Source: Cyclobacteriaceae bacterium (lineage in GTDB: Bacteria > Bacteroidota > Bacteroidia > Cytophagales > Cyclobacteriaceae). Taken from it: 64,000 nucleotides of DNA. The first letter of the stretch is position 1; every line of letters begins with the position of its first letter. A program made the position numbers and the translations under genes. A model generated the notes under the pieces. The model did not search any database. It saw nothing but the letters and a program-made list of their open reading frames with translations, and was not told the origin of the DNA. The stretch spans positions 1,736,001 to 1,800,000 of the forward strand of contig JAHBUD010000001.1 in the NCBI GenBank assembly GCA_019638255.1, read 5' to 3'. Positions 51,663-60,112 of this stretch are shown here, piece after piece.

Positions 51663-52926
51663 ATAAATTTCTTTTCAATCCCATTCCAATAGCAGCGAGC
51701 AAGATTACGATCACTCCAATAAGAATCATCTTAAACATTTTGCCTGATTGCATGGTAAAGAGCAAAGTGTCAACTTTTCCCGTTTTCAGAAATACCCAAT
51801 CGCTTGCTATTCGGGTTGCCAGATCAGGATTTCCAGTTTCCAAAACGATTAATCCGTCACCTGTAACAGGGTTGATTCGGATAGCTGTATTAATAGGAGG
51901 TGTACTTTTTCCATCATGCCCAAAGATGTCTTCGTTATTTTCTATACCGATATAAAGCATGCAGCCTAAACCAAAAATTTTTTCACCCATGATGTCCCAG
52001 TGGGCCTCTCTCATGGATTTTAGGGTTGAAGGGCTCAATAGGCCTCTACCAATGGGCTCTCCATTATTACTAGGTAGAAATAATTGAAAGAAAATTTCCA
52101 TATCAGCAAGTGATGTGTAAAGTGATGTCGCGGCTAACGATGAGTAATAAAAATGAGGCGCGGACGTCTTGTTACTATTGAAGAACTCACATAACCTGTT
52201 ATTTAAAGTATCGTTCATTATGTATGTGCTGCTGGTCATGTTCAGAGGTTTGAACAGATTCTCAACCATAAATTCGTTGAAAGATTGACCGCTTGTTTCT
52301 TCAATTAATAGCTGTAAGAGTGTATACCCCCCACCTGAGTATTTCCAACGGGAGTCAGGCTGGATGCCAACTTCTACCTTACCGCTTTTCCCCTTATCTG
52401 CATCTTTGGCTTTCGTAAGTGATGCTTCAAGCGTTTGCACTGAATCCGGGTTTTCAAAACCACTATAGCCAAGCTCATCCGTTAAACCAGCGGTGTGACT
52501 AAGAAGTTTTCTGGCGGTTACTTGTTCAATATCAAATTTGCTGGGTGGTAACTGCCACCTTGTAAGGTATACACTAACAGGAGTATCCAGGTTCATTTTT
52601 CCCATTTCAGTCAGTTTCATTATCCCCACGGCAGATACAAACTTTGAAAGAGATGAAGCCTGAAAAATTGTGTTTCTGTCTACTGGTTTATTATGGGAAT
52701 AGAAAAATTCCTTTTCAACTTCACCATTCTTCATGATAGCCATGGCAAAGTTTCCAACAAATTCACTATTGTTAACTTCCTTGACTGCGGTGACAAATGA
52801 ATCTGTGTCATTATTTTTCGTGATGGGTTTATGCCACCAGCCATTCAATGAACCGTAGACCGCTATAATTGTCCAAACGAAGGAGAAGACGATTGCGGCA
52901 AGTGTATATTTGATAATTCTTTTCAT
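51586..52926 (-). CDS. Serine hydrolase, beta-lactamase class C family
   Basis: 446 residues. N-terminal membrane anchor (IIKYTLAAIVFSFVWTIIAV), then the class C/penicillin-binding fold with nucleophile FQASSLSKFVSAVG (S-x-x-K) and YSGGGYTLLQLLIEE (Tyr motif), and later FGHDGKSTPPI in place of the KTG box. A second TM helix lies at the C-terminus (FKMILIGVIVILLAAIGMG). The last ~25 residues read antisense to the eIF1-like gene and look unconstrained, so the stop may have drifted. Substrate not predictable (peptidase or esterase). Five bases after the BAAT-like hydrolase gene. Confidence 0.88.
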   Translation of the reverse strand: MKRIIKYTLAAIVFSFVWTIIAVYGSLNGWWHKPITKNNDTDSFVTAVKEVNNSEFVGNFAMAIMKNGEVEKEFFYSHNKPVDRNTIFQASSLSKFVSAVGIMKLTEMGKMNLDTPVSVYLTRWQLPPSKFDIEQVTARKLLSHTAGLTDELGYSGFENPDSVQTLEASLTKAKDADKGKSGKVEVGIQPDSRWKYSGGGYTLLQLLIEETSGQSFNEFMVENLFKPLNMTSSTYIMNDTLNNRLCEFFNSNKTSAPHFYYSSLAATSLYTSLADMEIFFQLFLPSNNGEPIGRGLLSPSTLKSMREAHWDIMGEKIFGLGCMLYIGIENNEDIFGHDGKSTPPINTAIRINPVTGDGLIVLETGNPDLATRIASDWVFLKTGKVDTLLFTMQSGKMFKMILIGVIVILLAAIGMGLKRNLFTPLASPYTHPSPTTAPHDRGNRLE

Positions 52927-52931
52927 AAGAT

Positions 52932-53783
52932 TTATTTGAAATGCCGATCCAGAAAGTCATACACATAACCGAAATGATTCAACGGCTCTACATGTCCACC
53001 CTCTAGCGCAATATGCTGGAAGTAATGCTTAAAGTCTTTTTCTTTCAGGCGCTCAATAAGTTGTTCTGACATATACGTGGAAGGCCATTGCTCATCATTT
53101 TTGGCTGATAGAATCAGAATCGGTCCGTTTATTCTTTCAACCGCTATCTCCGCTTGTTGCACAGCTTCTTTGTTTTTAAGCATGATTGAAAATGCCTCGT
53201 GTAAATCACCTTTTAATGCCGGAGCGATTGTTTCGTAAGAAGCGGGAACATAAGGAACTTCAATATCACTATACATCCAGGAAGATGTGTTGGCTGACCA
53301 GGTAAGGGCAGGAAAGCTGACATGTGAAGTGGATAGTGCAACGACAGCTTTGAAGTGATTAAACCGACTGGCAAGATTCAGAATGAGTTCGCCACCCTTT
53401 GACCCACCGAGAAGCGCAATTTTATTGGCATCAATTTGCGGATACCGTTGTGCAATACTCATTATAGTATCTGAAATCGCGTTAAGTGAAATGCGGTCAA
53501 GTGAGTGGGGTGCACTGCCTGCGTTAAAATAACCGATTGCCAAAACGGCATAACCCCTGCTGAGCAATTCTTCGCGTTTTTCTTTCAGGTAATTGCGTGT
53601 CCAGTCGTTTCCACCAGAGCCTCCGCCAAATGCAACAATGAGTGGCTGATTAATGCTATCACCAAGATATAGTTTGACATCTAACTTTCCATGATTCTCG
53701 GAAAGGGTTGGTGTGTACTGTGTTAAAAAAAATATCATGAAAAGAATAGACAATACGATAACGAGAACTATTTTTTTAATCAT
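52932..53783 (-). CDS. BAAT/acyl-CoA thioesterase C-terminal-like alpha/beta hydrolase
   Basis: 283 residues from the ATG at 53783 (MIKKIVLVIVLSILFMIF, signal anchor). Alpha/beta hydrolase with the oxyanion turn IVAFGGGSGGNDW, the nucleophile ALLGGSKGGELILNLAS (G-x-S-x-G, about residue 138), the acid in LILSAKNDEQWPS and His in ALEGGHVEPLNHFG. The GGSKGGEL elbow matches the BAAT C-terminal family. In bacteria these often act on acyl or peptide esters, and the adjoining serine hydrolase suggests one degradative or detoxifying unit. Confidence 0.87.
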   Translation of the reverse strand: MIKKIVLVIVLSILFMIFFLTQYTPTLSENHGKLDVKLYLGDSINQPLIVAFGGGSGGNDWTRNYLKEKREELLSRGYAVLAIGYFNAGSAPHSLDRISLNAISDTIMSIAQRYPQIDANKIALLGGSKGGELILNLASRFNHFKAVVALSTSHVSFPALTWSANTSSWMYSDIEVPYVPASYETIAPALKGDLHEAFSIMLKNKEAVQQAEIAVERINGPILILSAKNDEQWPSTYMSEQLIERLKEKDFKHYFQHIALEGGHVEPLNHFGYVYDFLDRHFK

Positions 53784-53828
53784 AGTTTGAAGTGGATTAA
53801 GAAATAAAAATGATTTTGGTGAAGGCAT

Positions 53829-53884
53829 AACCACATAGAACCATAGCCTTGATCAACTATGCACTCTATTGTTTCTATGTGGTT
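53829..53884. repeat. Long inverted repeat in the XRE-hydrolase spacer
   Basis: AACCACATAGAA (53829-53840) and TTCTATGTGGTT (53873-53884) are perfect 12-bp arms; an inner pair CATAG/CTATG lies inside. It sits between the XRE regulator (ends 53892) and the hydrolase (starts 53783). It lacks a T-tract, so it may be an operator or an RNA structure; a terminator is less likely. Confidence 0.55.
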
Positions 53885-53891
53885 AAGAAAT

Positions 53892-54719
53892 TTAAGCGCT
53901 CAGTGCCACCTGACTTACCGTTGACTTTGACAGGTACTCATACCCCCGGTACAGCACCAGTATTTCAACAACGATGGCAGGGATCATGATGACATACGCA
54001 ATGAAGAAAAGGATTACCGTAACCAAGGCACAGCCAATAAGTATTTCCAAAATGCCCGCCACGCGTGACAACTCACCCATACCATCCTGCAGCCGGATGA
54101 GCGCAATACCAAATACAAGGGTGAGTGATCCTGATACAACCGCGGCAATGGAGTATGGCATCCATAACCGATCTGTGCTTTCCGAGAAAAGCGTTACGCA
54201 ATCCAATATCCCAACGCCAATTACAACGGCAATCATCAGGTAAGAACCTATGGTGAGCAGTTTGTTCTCAAATAGTTTGCTTAAGAGAATGAATCCTCTG
54301 GCAAACAACGTGTAGGCAGCCATCATGACTACGGTGAGACCGATATACACCGTATTAAGCCAAGGCTCCCAATCCCGCTCTTTGGTTAGCCAGGCAATAT
54401 CCAAAGCACCTAAGCTTATTTCAACAGCGAGATAAATTGCTCCGGCAATTACGGCAGTCAACAGTATACCGCGGCCGGAATGTTCCATTTGTTCAGTTCT
54501 TGTTTCCATGTTAGTGGGTTTCGTTAAAAATGTTTCATACGATTCCCCCAGTGCTTCCAGCAAAATTTTCACGGTCGACATACGTGGCAGTACTTCCCCC
54601 GCTTCTATGCGTTGAATGGTGCGCACGCTTACATGACTTTTTTCTACCAGTTCTTCCTGGGTAAGGTTTCGTTCCTTTCGCAGGGCGATTAAGCGCCTGC
54701 CGAGTTCGGGCTGTTGCAT
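53892..54719 (-). CDS. XRE-type regulator with C-terminal membrane domain
   Basis: 275 residues. The N-terminal HTH_3 domain has LIALRKERNLTQEELVEKSH, VSVRTIQRIEAGEVLPRMS and LLEALGES (residues 9-60). After a short linker come about six TM helices (GILLTAVIAGAIYLAVEI, VYIGLTVVMMAAYTLFA, IGSYLMIAVVIGVGILD, and others). HTH_3-plus-membrane proteins of this size are seen in Bacteroidota; they are presumed to sense membrane or small-molecule signals, but function is not established. It lies upstream of the hydrolase pair on the same strand and may regulate it. Confidence 0.88.
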   Translation of the reverse strand: MQQPELGRRLIALRKERNLTQEELVEKSHVSVRTIQRIEAGEVLPRMSTVKILLEALGESYETFLTKPTNMETRTEQMEHSGRGILLTAVIAGAIYLAVEISLGALDIAWLTKERDWEPWLNTVYIGLTVVMMAAYTLFARGFILLSKLFENKLLTIGSYLMIAVVIGVGILDCVTLFSESTDRLWMPYSIAAVVSGSLTLVFGIALIRLQDGMGELSRVAGILEILIGCALVTVILFFIAYVIMIPAIVVEILVLYRGYEYLSKSTVSQVALSA

Positions 54720-54851
54720 TGTACAATACGATTTAGCTGTGCAATGATACGGGTATTACTGCGTTGGGATAGCGTATTTAGCCCGTCACTTGCCCGTCAT
54801 TTGCTAAAAGCGGATGGCGGTATGAAAATAAGGTGGTTTTGAGAGGAATCA

Positions 54852-54867
54852 CCCCGAGCACTCGGGG
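54852..54867. repeat. Short GC-rich palindrome between XRE and OsmC genes
   Basis: CCCCGAG-CA-CTCGGGG (54852-54867), 7-bp arms with 2-base centre, embedded in GGAATCA..TGATCC. Too tight to be a normal terminator; perhaps an interspersed element. Confidence 0.4.
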
Positions 54868-54904
54868 CGATGATCCTTAATGAGGTGAGGTCGGTAAGCT
54901 GAAA

Positions 54905-55360
54905 TTAATGTAAAGGAACCAATCCAACGACTGTAATTGTCGACTTCATAGTAACCGTTGCGGTGATGGAATTGGTAATCAGGCATGCAGCTTCTGCTTT
55001 CTCAAGTACCCGCAGCGCCCGGGCCTGATCTTTTTCATGCTTGATGGTTAATTCAGGTTCCAGTAAAATTTCAGTCATTTTGTATTTACCATGTACTTGT
55101 TCCAGTTTTCCGCTGGTCGGGCAGGTAAAGCTTTCAAATTCCAGTTTAGAGTTTTCTGCAATGGCCAGGAAAGTAGTCATTAAACAACTACTTACGGCAG
55201 CGGTAAACAAATGCTCGGGTGACCAAGTACCTTCTATACCTTGAGGAAACGGAGGGGGCGTTGCAACCTCTACCGGTTTATCGAGTTCTGCAGAAGTGAG
55301 TATTCCCTGACGGTTTTGCTGCCAGGCAAGATTAACTTTATAGATATGGCTGTAGCTCAT
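54905..55360 (-). CDS. OsmC/Ohr family peroxiredoxin-like protein
   Basis: 151 residues. Two redox cysteines typical of OsmC/YhfA: AVSSCLMTTFLAIA (Cys59 region) and AEAACLITNSI (about residue 128), with GIEGTWSPEHLFTAA and SFTCPTSGKLE (a third Cys in the loop). Reduces organic hydroperoxides. The GxWSPE start and LITNS end place it with the SACOL1771-like OsmC subgroup rather than Ohr, though this is a judgement by eye. Confidence 0.92.
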   Translation of the reverse strand: MSYSHIYKVNLAWQQNRQGILTSAELDKPVEVATPPPFPQGIEGTWSPEHLFTAAVSSCLMTTFLAIAENSKLEFESFTCPTSGKLEQVHGKYKMTEILLEPELTIKHEKDQARALRVLEKAEAACLITNSITATVTMKSTITVVGLVPLH

Positions 55361-55585
55361 GTTTTTTTAGGATCAAAGATGTCCTGGTTTTTTTTTACCC
55401 ACTATGACTTAAGTCACACAGGGTTAAGATTTTTGTTGGCTGATTTGAAGGAAGTGCGAATCCGGCAATTTTTAACTGATCGATGACCATCAAATGAAAA
55501 AATCTACCACCCATGTATTCGGGTTGGTCGGATGAGGCAATCGATCTATCTTGGCACTCAAGTCCTAATCTTAAATACAGTTTTC

Positions 55586-57283
55586 ATGAGTAGATTTTAC
55601 CGAACACCCCGGCAATGGCTGTTAGTTCTGTTTTGCTGGATTACCCTGAGTGCGCTTGCACAGGAAGAAGTTAAACTGGCTCCCGTTACCCGAACGTACG
55701 CCATCACCAACGTAAACATTATTCAAGGTCCGAGTCGAAAGGTGGACATGGGTACTGTTATTATCCGTAACGGGGTAATCCAGAATGTTGGAAAAAATTT
55801 AGCCATACCCGCTGATGCGGTGGTTATCAAGGCCGACAGCATGTACGTGTATGCCGGTTTTATTGATGGCTATTCGCGGGCAGGTGTTGTTAAACCCAAA
55901 GATGAACCTAATCGCGAGCGGCCAAAAGACCCGGGCAACCCCGAGCCTGCGCAGGCTGGCATAACCCCACAAAATGATGTTCGCACTTCGTTAAACCCTG
56001 CTGAGAAATCGGTTGAAGATTTACGTGCATTGGGATTTACTACTGCCCAGGTGGTACCCTATGGAGGCATGCTCCCTGGCAGTGCAGCAATTGTACAGTT
56101 AGGCGGATCCGCGGCTAACGATATGGTTTTGCTGGGTAATTCTTCGTTTTATTCGGAGCTTACTTCGGCTCAGCGGGTTTATCCCAGTACGGTAATCGGT
56201 GTTATGTCGAAATACCGTGAACTGTATCGTCAGGCTTCGCAAGCCAAAACGTATGAAAGCCTGTATGCTTCAAACCGAGCAGGATTGGAGCGCCCTGTCA
56301 ACGATAAGATTCTGGAAGCCTTTTATCCGGTGATTGACAAACGAGTTCCTGTACTGTTCAAGGCCGAGCGCATCCTGGACGTTAATCGTGTAATAACGCT
56401 ACAGAAGGAACTTGGCTTCAACGTTGTGTTGGGTGATGTAAAGGAAGGTTGGGATATGATCAACAAAATCAAAGCAGCCAACGCACGAGTTTTCCTAAGC
56501 CTTGATTTACCCGATGCCGTGAAAGAAGAAAAGAAAGACGATAAAAAGGAAGAATCAAAGAAACCTGCTGATGCAGAAAAGGAATCACTTGAAAAGCGCA
56601 AGGCTGAAGCCATTGCGCAATACACGGCACAAGCATCTGTTTTTCAAAAGGCCGGAGTAACGTTTGGATTCTCAACAGCATCGGCAAAAACCAAGGACAT
56701 ACCCGCCAATCTACGCAGAATGATTGCGGCAGGGTTAACCGAAGATCAAGCCCTTGCTGCGCTTACCACAACACCGGCACAAATGCTTGGTATTGGTGAC
56801 CGTGTCGGCACAGTAGACAATGGAAAAATTGCAAATCTGGTGATTACGGATAAATCTTATTTTAATGAGAAATCAAAAGTACGCTATGTATTTGTGGATG
56901 GTGTGCTGTATAAGTACGATGTAAAGGAGGAGAAGAAAGCTGATCCTAAAAGCGGTAATGCAAAGAAAGCTGATCCAAATGGAAAGTGGTCGTACACTAC
57001 GGAAACCCCGCAAGGTAACTCCACAGGTGTAATCAAAATCAAAAATGACGGTGGCTCGTATTCCGGCACAATCACCAGCAGTATGAGTGGCCAGGAAACG
57101 GAACTGAACTCCATTGTGGTAGAAGGAAACTCCCTTACATTTTCATTTGGCTTCAATGCCGGTGGAGGCACTATGAATATTGAAGTTAGCTTAACCATTG
57201 ACGGTAGTGATTTTGAAGGAACCATGTCGGTTGGAAGCTTCGGCAGTTTCCCGATGAGAGGCTCCAAAGAACCTAACAAATAA
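55586..57283 (+). CDS. Amidohydrolase-family protein lacking the HxH metal motif (first of three)
   Basis: 565 residues from the ATG at 55586 (MSRFYRTPRQWLLVLF), which gives a Sec signal ending LSALAQ. The amidohydrolase beta barrel is recognisable (YVYAGFIDGYSRAGVV where active members have GxIDxHxH; LGFTTAQVVPYGGMLPG; AALTTTPAQMLGIGDRVGTV; GKIANLVITD), but HxH is GYS and the later metal-site His/Asp are absent. About 100 C-terminal residues form an added beta domain (TGVIKIKNDGGSYSGTITSS). An acidic/basic stretch KEEKKDDKKEESKKPADAEK lies mid-protein. Probably catalytically dead or altered, and co-transcribed with the next two genes. Confidence 0.87.
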   Translation: MSRFYRTPRQWLLVLFCWITLSALAQEEVKLAPVTRTYAITNVNIIQGPSRKVDMGTVIIRNGVIQNVGKNLAIPADAVVIKADSMYVYAGFIDGYSRAGVVKPKDEPNRERPKDPGNPEPAQAGITPQNDVRTSLNPAEKSVEDLRALGFTTAQVVPYGGMLPGSAAIVQLGGSAANDMVLLGNSSFYSELTSAQRVYPSTVIGVMSKYRELYRQASQAKTYESLYASNRAGLERPVNDKILEAFYPVIDKRVPVLFKAERILDVNRVITLQKELGFNVVLGDVKEGWDMINKIKAANARVFLSLDLPDAVKEEKKDDKKEESKKPADAEKESLEKRKAEAIAQYTAQASVFQKAGVTFGFSTASAKTKDIPANLRRMIAAGLTEDQALAALTTTPAQMLGIGDRVGTVDNGKIANLVITDKSYFNEKSKVRYVFVDGVLYKYDVKEEKKADPKSGNAKKADPNGKWSYTTETPQGNSTGVIKIKNDGGSYSGTITSSMSGQETELNSIVVEGNSLTFSFGFNAGGGTMNIEVSLTIDGSDFEGTMSVGSFGSFPMRGSKEPNK

Positions 57284-57295
57284 TCGAGAAAGAAT

Positions 57296-58681
57296 ATGAA
57301 ACGAATATTTATATCCCTTATGTTACTGGCTACAGCCTGCCTGGTTTTCGCACAGGTTGATCGTGGTAACGTACTGATCAAAGGAGGTACCGTGCTTACC
57401 GTAACCAAAGGCACATTGGAAAATACCGATGTGTTGGTGAAGGATGGCAAAATCAGCCAGATTGGTAAAGGCATAGCTACCCCTGCCGGTTACAGGGTGG
57501 TGGATGCTACCGGCATGTTTGTTATGCCTGGTATCATCGATGCACACTCGCATGCCGGACTTGATGCCATTAACGAAGCAACAGCACCGGTTACCGCTGA
57601 AGTGTTCACCGGTGATGCAGTAAATCCTTTTCAAGTCGGACTGTATAGGGCACTGGCTGGAGGCGTAACGGCTATTCATGCCATGCATGGTTCGGCCAAC
57701 GCCATTGGTGGAGAGTGTGAAACGGTGAAGTTACGGTATGGCGTAAAAGATCCGGAAGCCATGAAGATGGAGGGCGCGCCCCGTACCATCAAGTTTGCAT
57801 TGGGTGAGAATCCAACACGGGTTCACGGAAGTGGAAACGGTATTGTACCACGCACCCGCATGGGAGTTGAGTTTGTCATCCGTGAGTCATTTTCACAAGC
57901 TAAGGCTTATATGGAAGCATGGGATGCCTATAATAAAGCCAAAGTTCAGAAAGGCTTTCGGGGAGCACCACCTGCTTATAACAGACGACTTGAAACCTTG
58001 GCTGATATTTTAAAAGGAAACATTATTATTCACTGCCACTCGTATCGTGCCGATGAAATTTACATGTTGTTAAATGTGTGTAAAGATTTTGGTATCAAGC
58101 GTCTGGTTTTTCAACATGTGAACGAAGGTTTTAAAGTAGCGCCTGAGCTGGCTGCGTACGGGGCAGGTGCCTCTGTATTTTCCGATTGGTGGGCGTATAA
58201 GTTTGAAGTGTATTATTCTACCGCGTATAATGCTGCCATCTTAACAAAAAACGGTGTTACTACCTCAATCAACTCCGATGATGGCGAACTGATGCGCCAC
58301 CTTTATCATGAAGCTGGGAAAACTCAAAAGTACGGACAATTATCGGATGATGAAGCGTTAGCGTTGATCACCATTAACCCGGCCAAACAACTGGGGGTTG
58401 ATAATCGGATAGGTTCCATCGAAGTAGGTAAAGATGCGGATATCGCCATCTTTAAGAACCACCCGCTATCCATCTATACCATTCCGATGATAACTATCGT
58501 GGATGGTGTGGTTCGCTTTGACCGCGAGAAGGATGCCGATGATCAACGTATTTATGTCGATCCGAAGCAGACTATAGATGTAACGTTGCATACAGCTACT
58601 GGTCACGACCATGAAAGTTGCATGCAGGGCGCAGAATATCAAACGGCAAGATTGTTTGGCTTTAACTTACTGGAGAAATGA
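57296..58681 (+). CDS. Amidohydrolase with intact metal site (middle of three)
   Basis: 461 residues, secreted (signal MKRIFISLMLLATACLVFAQ). The active barrel is intact: PGIIDAHSHAGLD (HxH, about residues 82-84), IIIHCHSYRADEI (metal His), LVFQHVNEGFK (His) and SINSDDGELMRHLYHEAGK (Asp). The end IGSIEVGKDADIAIFKNHPL is the usual closing motif. Related to imidazolonepropionase/dipeptidase-type enzymes; the substrate is unknown. It starts 12 bases after the first gene's stop and overlaps the third by 4 bases, so the three are one operon and probably one complex. Confidence 0.92.
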   Translation: MKRIFISLMLLATACLVFAQVDRGNVLIKGGTVLTVTKGTLENTDVLVKDGKISQIGKGIATPAGYRVVDATGMFVMPGIIDAHSHAGLDAINEATAPVTAEVFTGDAVNPFQVGLYRALAGGVTAIHAMHGSANAIGGECETVKLRYGVKDPEAMKMEGAPRTIKFALGENPTRVHGSGNGIVPRTRMGVEFVIRESFSQAKAYMEAWDAYNKAKVQKGFRGAPPAYNRRLETLADILKGNIIIHCHSYRADEIYMLLNVCKDFGIKRLVFQHVNEGFKVAPELAAYGAGASVFSDWWAYKFEVYYSTAYNAAILTKNGVTTSINSDDGELMRHLYHEAGKTQKYGQLSDDEALALITINPAKQLGVDNRIGSIEVGKDADIAIFKNHPLSIYTIPMITIVDGVVRFDREKDADDQRIYVDPKQTIDVTLHTATGHDHESCMQGAEYQTARLFGFNLLEK

Positions 58682-59982
58682 AAACTATTTATATAAAAGT
58701 GTTGGCATTGGTGTTGGTTGGCGCAGGCCTTACATTCACCTCACAAGCCCAAAGTCCGAAAGGCAAGAGCGGAACCTTCGCGTTAACGGGAGCAACCATT
58801 GAGACTATAACCAAAGGTGTGATCCAAAACGGAACAGTTGTTATTAGCGATGGAAAAATAACCGCGGTGGGCACCAACGTTACTATTCCGCAAGGGGCTA
58901 CAGTAATTGATTGCAAAGGAAAATTCATCTACCCGGGCATGATTGATGGAGGTTCTATCCTGGGTCTTTCGGAAGTTGGCTCTGATCCCCGTACCAACGA
59001 TTATAACGAAGTTGGCGATGTGGTTCCGCAGATGAAGGCACTTACAGCTGTAAACCCAAATGCAGTAGCTATACCGATAACCCGTGTTAGTGGTGTTACC
59101 ACCTCCTTAGTAGTTCCTCAAGGCGGATTATTTTCTGGTACAGCTTCACTAATCAACCTGCACGGCTATACACCCGATCAGATGTATGCCGGGTTTGATG
59201 CTGTGGTGATGAATTTTCCGGCTACCGGAAGAAGGGGTTTCTTTGACCGTAGATCGGATGAAGACATTAAGAAAGCAAACGAGAAAAGCCTGGCAAAAAT
59301 TAATGAGGTGTGGGAGAAAGCGGTTCAATACCATAAGCTTGATTCAGCCAACAAAGGTAAAGTAGAATATTACCCGCAATTGCAGGCTATTCTTCCGGTA
59401 GTGCGTGGCGAGCAAACCTTGCTTATAAATGTTAATGCTTCTAAGGATATACAAGCCGCTATTAAATGGGTGCAGGAAAAGAAAGTGAAGAAGGTGATCT
59501 TCTCTGGTGTATCAGAGGGTTGGCGTGTAGCCGATGAAATTGCTAAAGCAAAAATACCGGTTATTGCTGGCCCCGTACAAAGTTTACCTACTCGTGAGTA
59601 TGATCGCTACGATCGTCCTTACGCCAATCCAGGCCTCATGCGCAAAGCCGGTGTAACGGTAGCAATTCAAGCCGGTGATCGTAACATGAACTATCGCAAC
59701 TTGCCTTACCATGCCGGTTTTGCGGCAGCTTATGGAATGGGAAGGGAAGAAGCGTTGAAAGCTGTTACCATTGTGCCTGCGCAAATTTTCGGAGTTGCTG
59801 ATAAATTGGGATCCATTGAAACCGGAAAGAGTGCCACCCTTTTTGTTTGCGATGGCGATCCATTCGAAACCAAAACACAGGTGCAACATGTATTCATCGA
59901 AGGCTGGCAAATACCGATGGTAAGCCGCCAAACAGAATTGTATGATGAATTCCTGGAACGCTCACCCGGAGTGAAGAAATGA
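58678..59982 (+). CDS. Amidohydrolase-family protein lacking the HxH metal motif (third of three)
   Basis: 434 residues with Sec signal (IKVLALVLVGAGLTFTSQAQ). The family frame is clear (FIYPGMIDGGSILGLSEVG at the usual GxIDxHxH spot; VTTSLVVPQGG; KVKKVIFSGVSEGWRVADEI; IVPAQIFGVADKLGSIETG; KSATLFVCDGDPF), but the HxH is GGS and the other metal ligands are not found. Similar in this to the first gene of the operon. It may be a structural partner of the active middle enzyme. Overlaps the middle gene by ATGA and ends at a terminator at 60025. Confidence 0.87.
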   Translation: MKTIYIKVLALVLVGAGLTFTSQAQSPKGKSGTFALTGATIETITKGVIQNGTVVISDGKITAVGTNVTIPQGATVIDCKGKFIYPGMIDGGSILGLSEVGSDPRTNDYNEVGDVVPQMKALTAVNPNAVAIPITRVSGVTTSLVVPQGGLFSGTASLINLHGYTPDQMYAGFDAVVMNFPATGRRGFFDRRSDEDIKKANEKSLAKINEVWEKAVQYHKLDSANKGKVEYYPQLQAILPVVRGEQTLLINVNASKDIQAAIKWVQEKKVKKVIFSGVSEGWRVADEIAKAKIPVIAGPVQSLPTREYDRYDRPYANPGLMRKAGVTVAIQAGDRNMNYRNLPYHAGFAAAYGMGREEALKAVTIVPAQIFGVADKLGSIETGKSATLFVCDGDPFETKTQVQHVFIEGWQIPMVSRQTELYDEFLERSPGVKK

Positions 59983-60024
59983 TGTTGATGAGTTGATTAA
60001 CTGATTCGTTAATTTAAAAATTGA

Positions 60025-60061
60025 AAGGCCAATCTGATTATTCAGGTTGGCTTTTGTTTTT
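60025..60061 (+). terminator. Terminator of the amidohydrolase operon
   Basis: GCCAATCTGA (60028-60037), loop TTAT, TCAGGTTGGC (60042-60051; one wobble), then TTTTGTTTTT. Confidence 0.88.
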
Positions 60062-60112
60062 CAGACTGCTCCGGAATTATCTAATTAACAATTCAAGTGC
60101 TATTTTTAGTGC

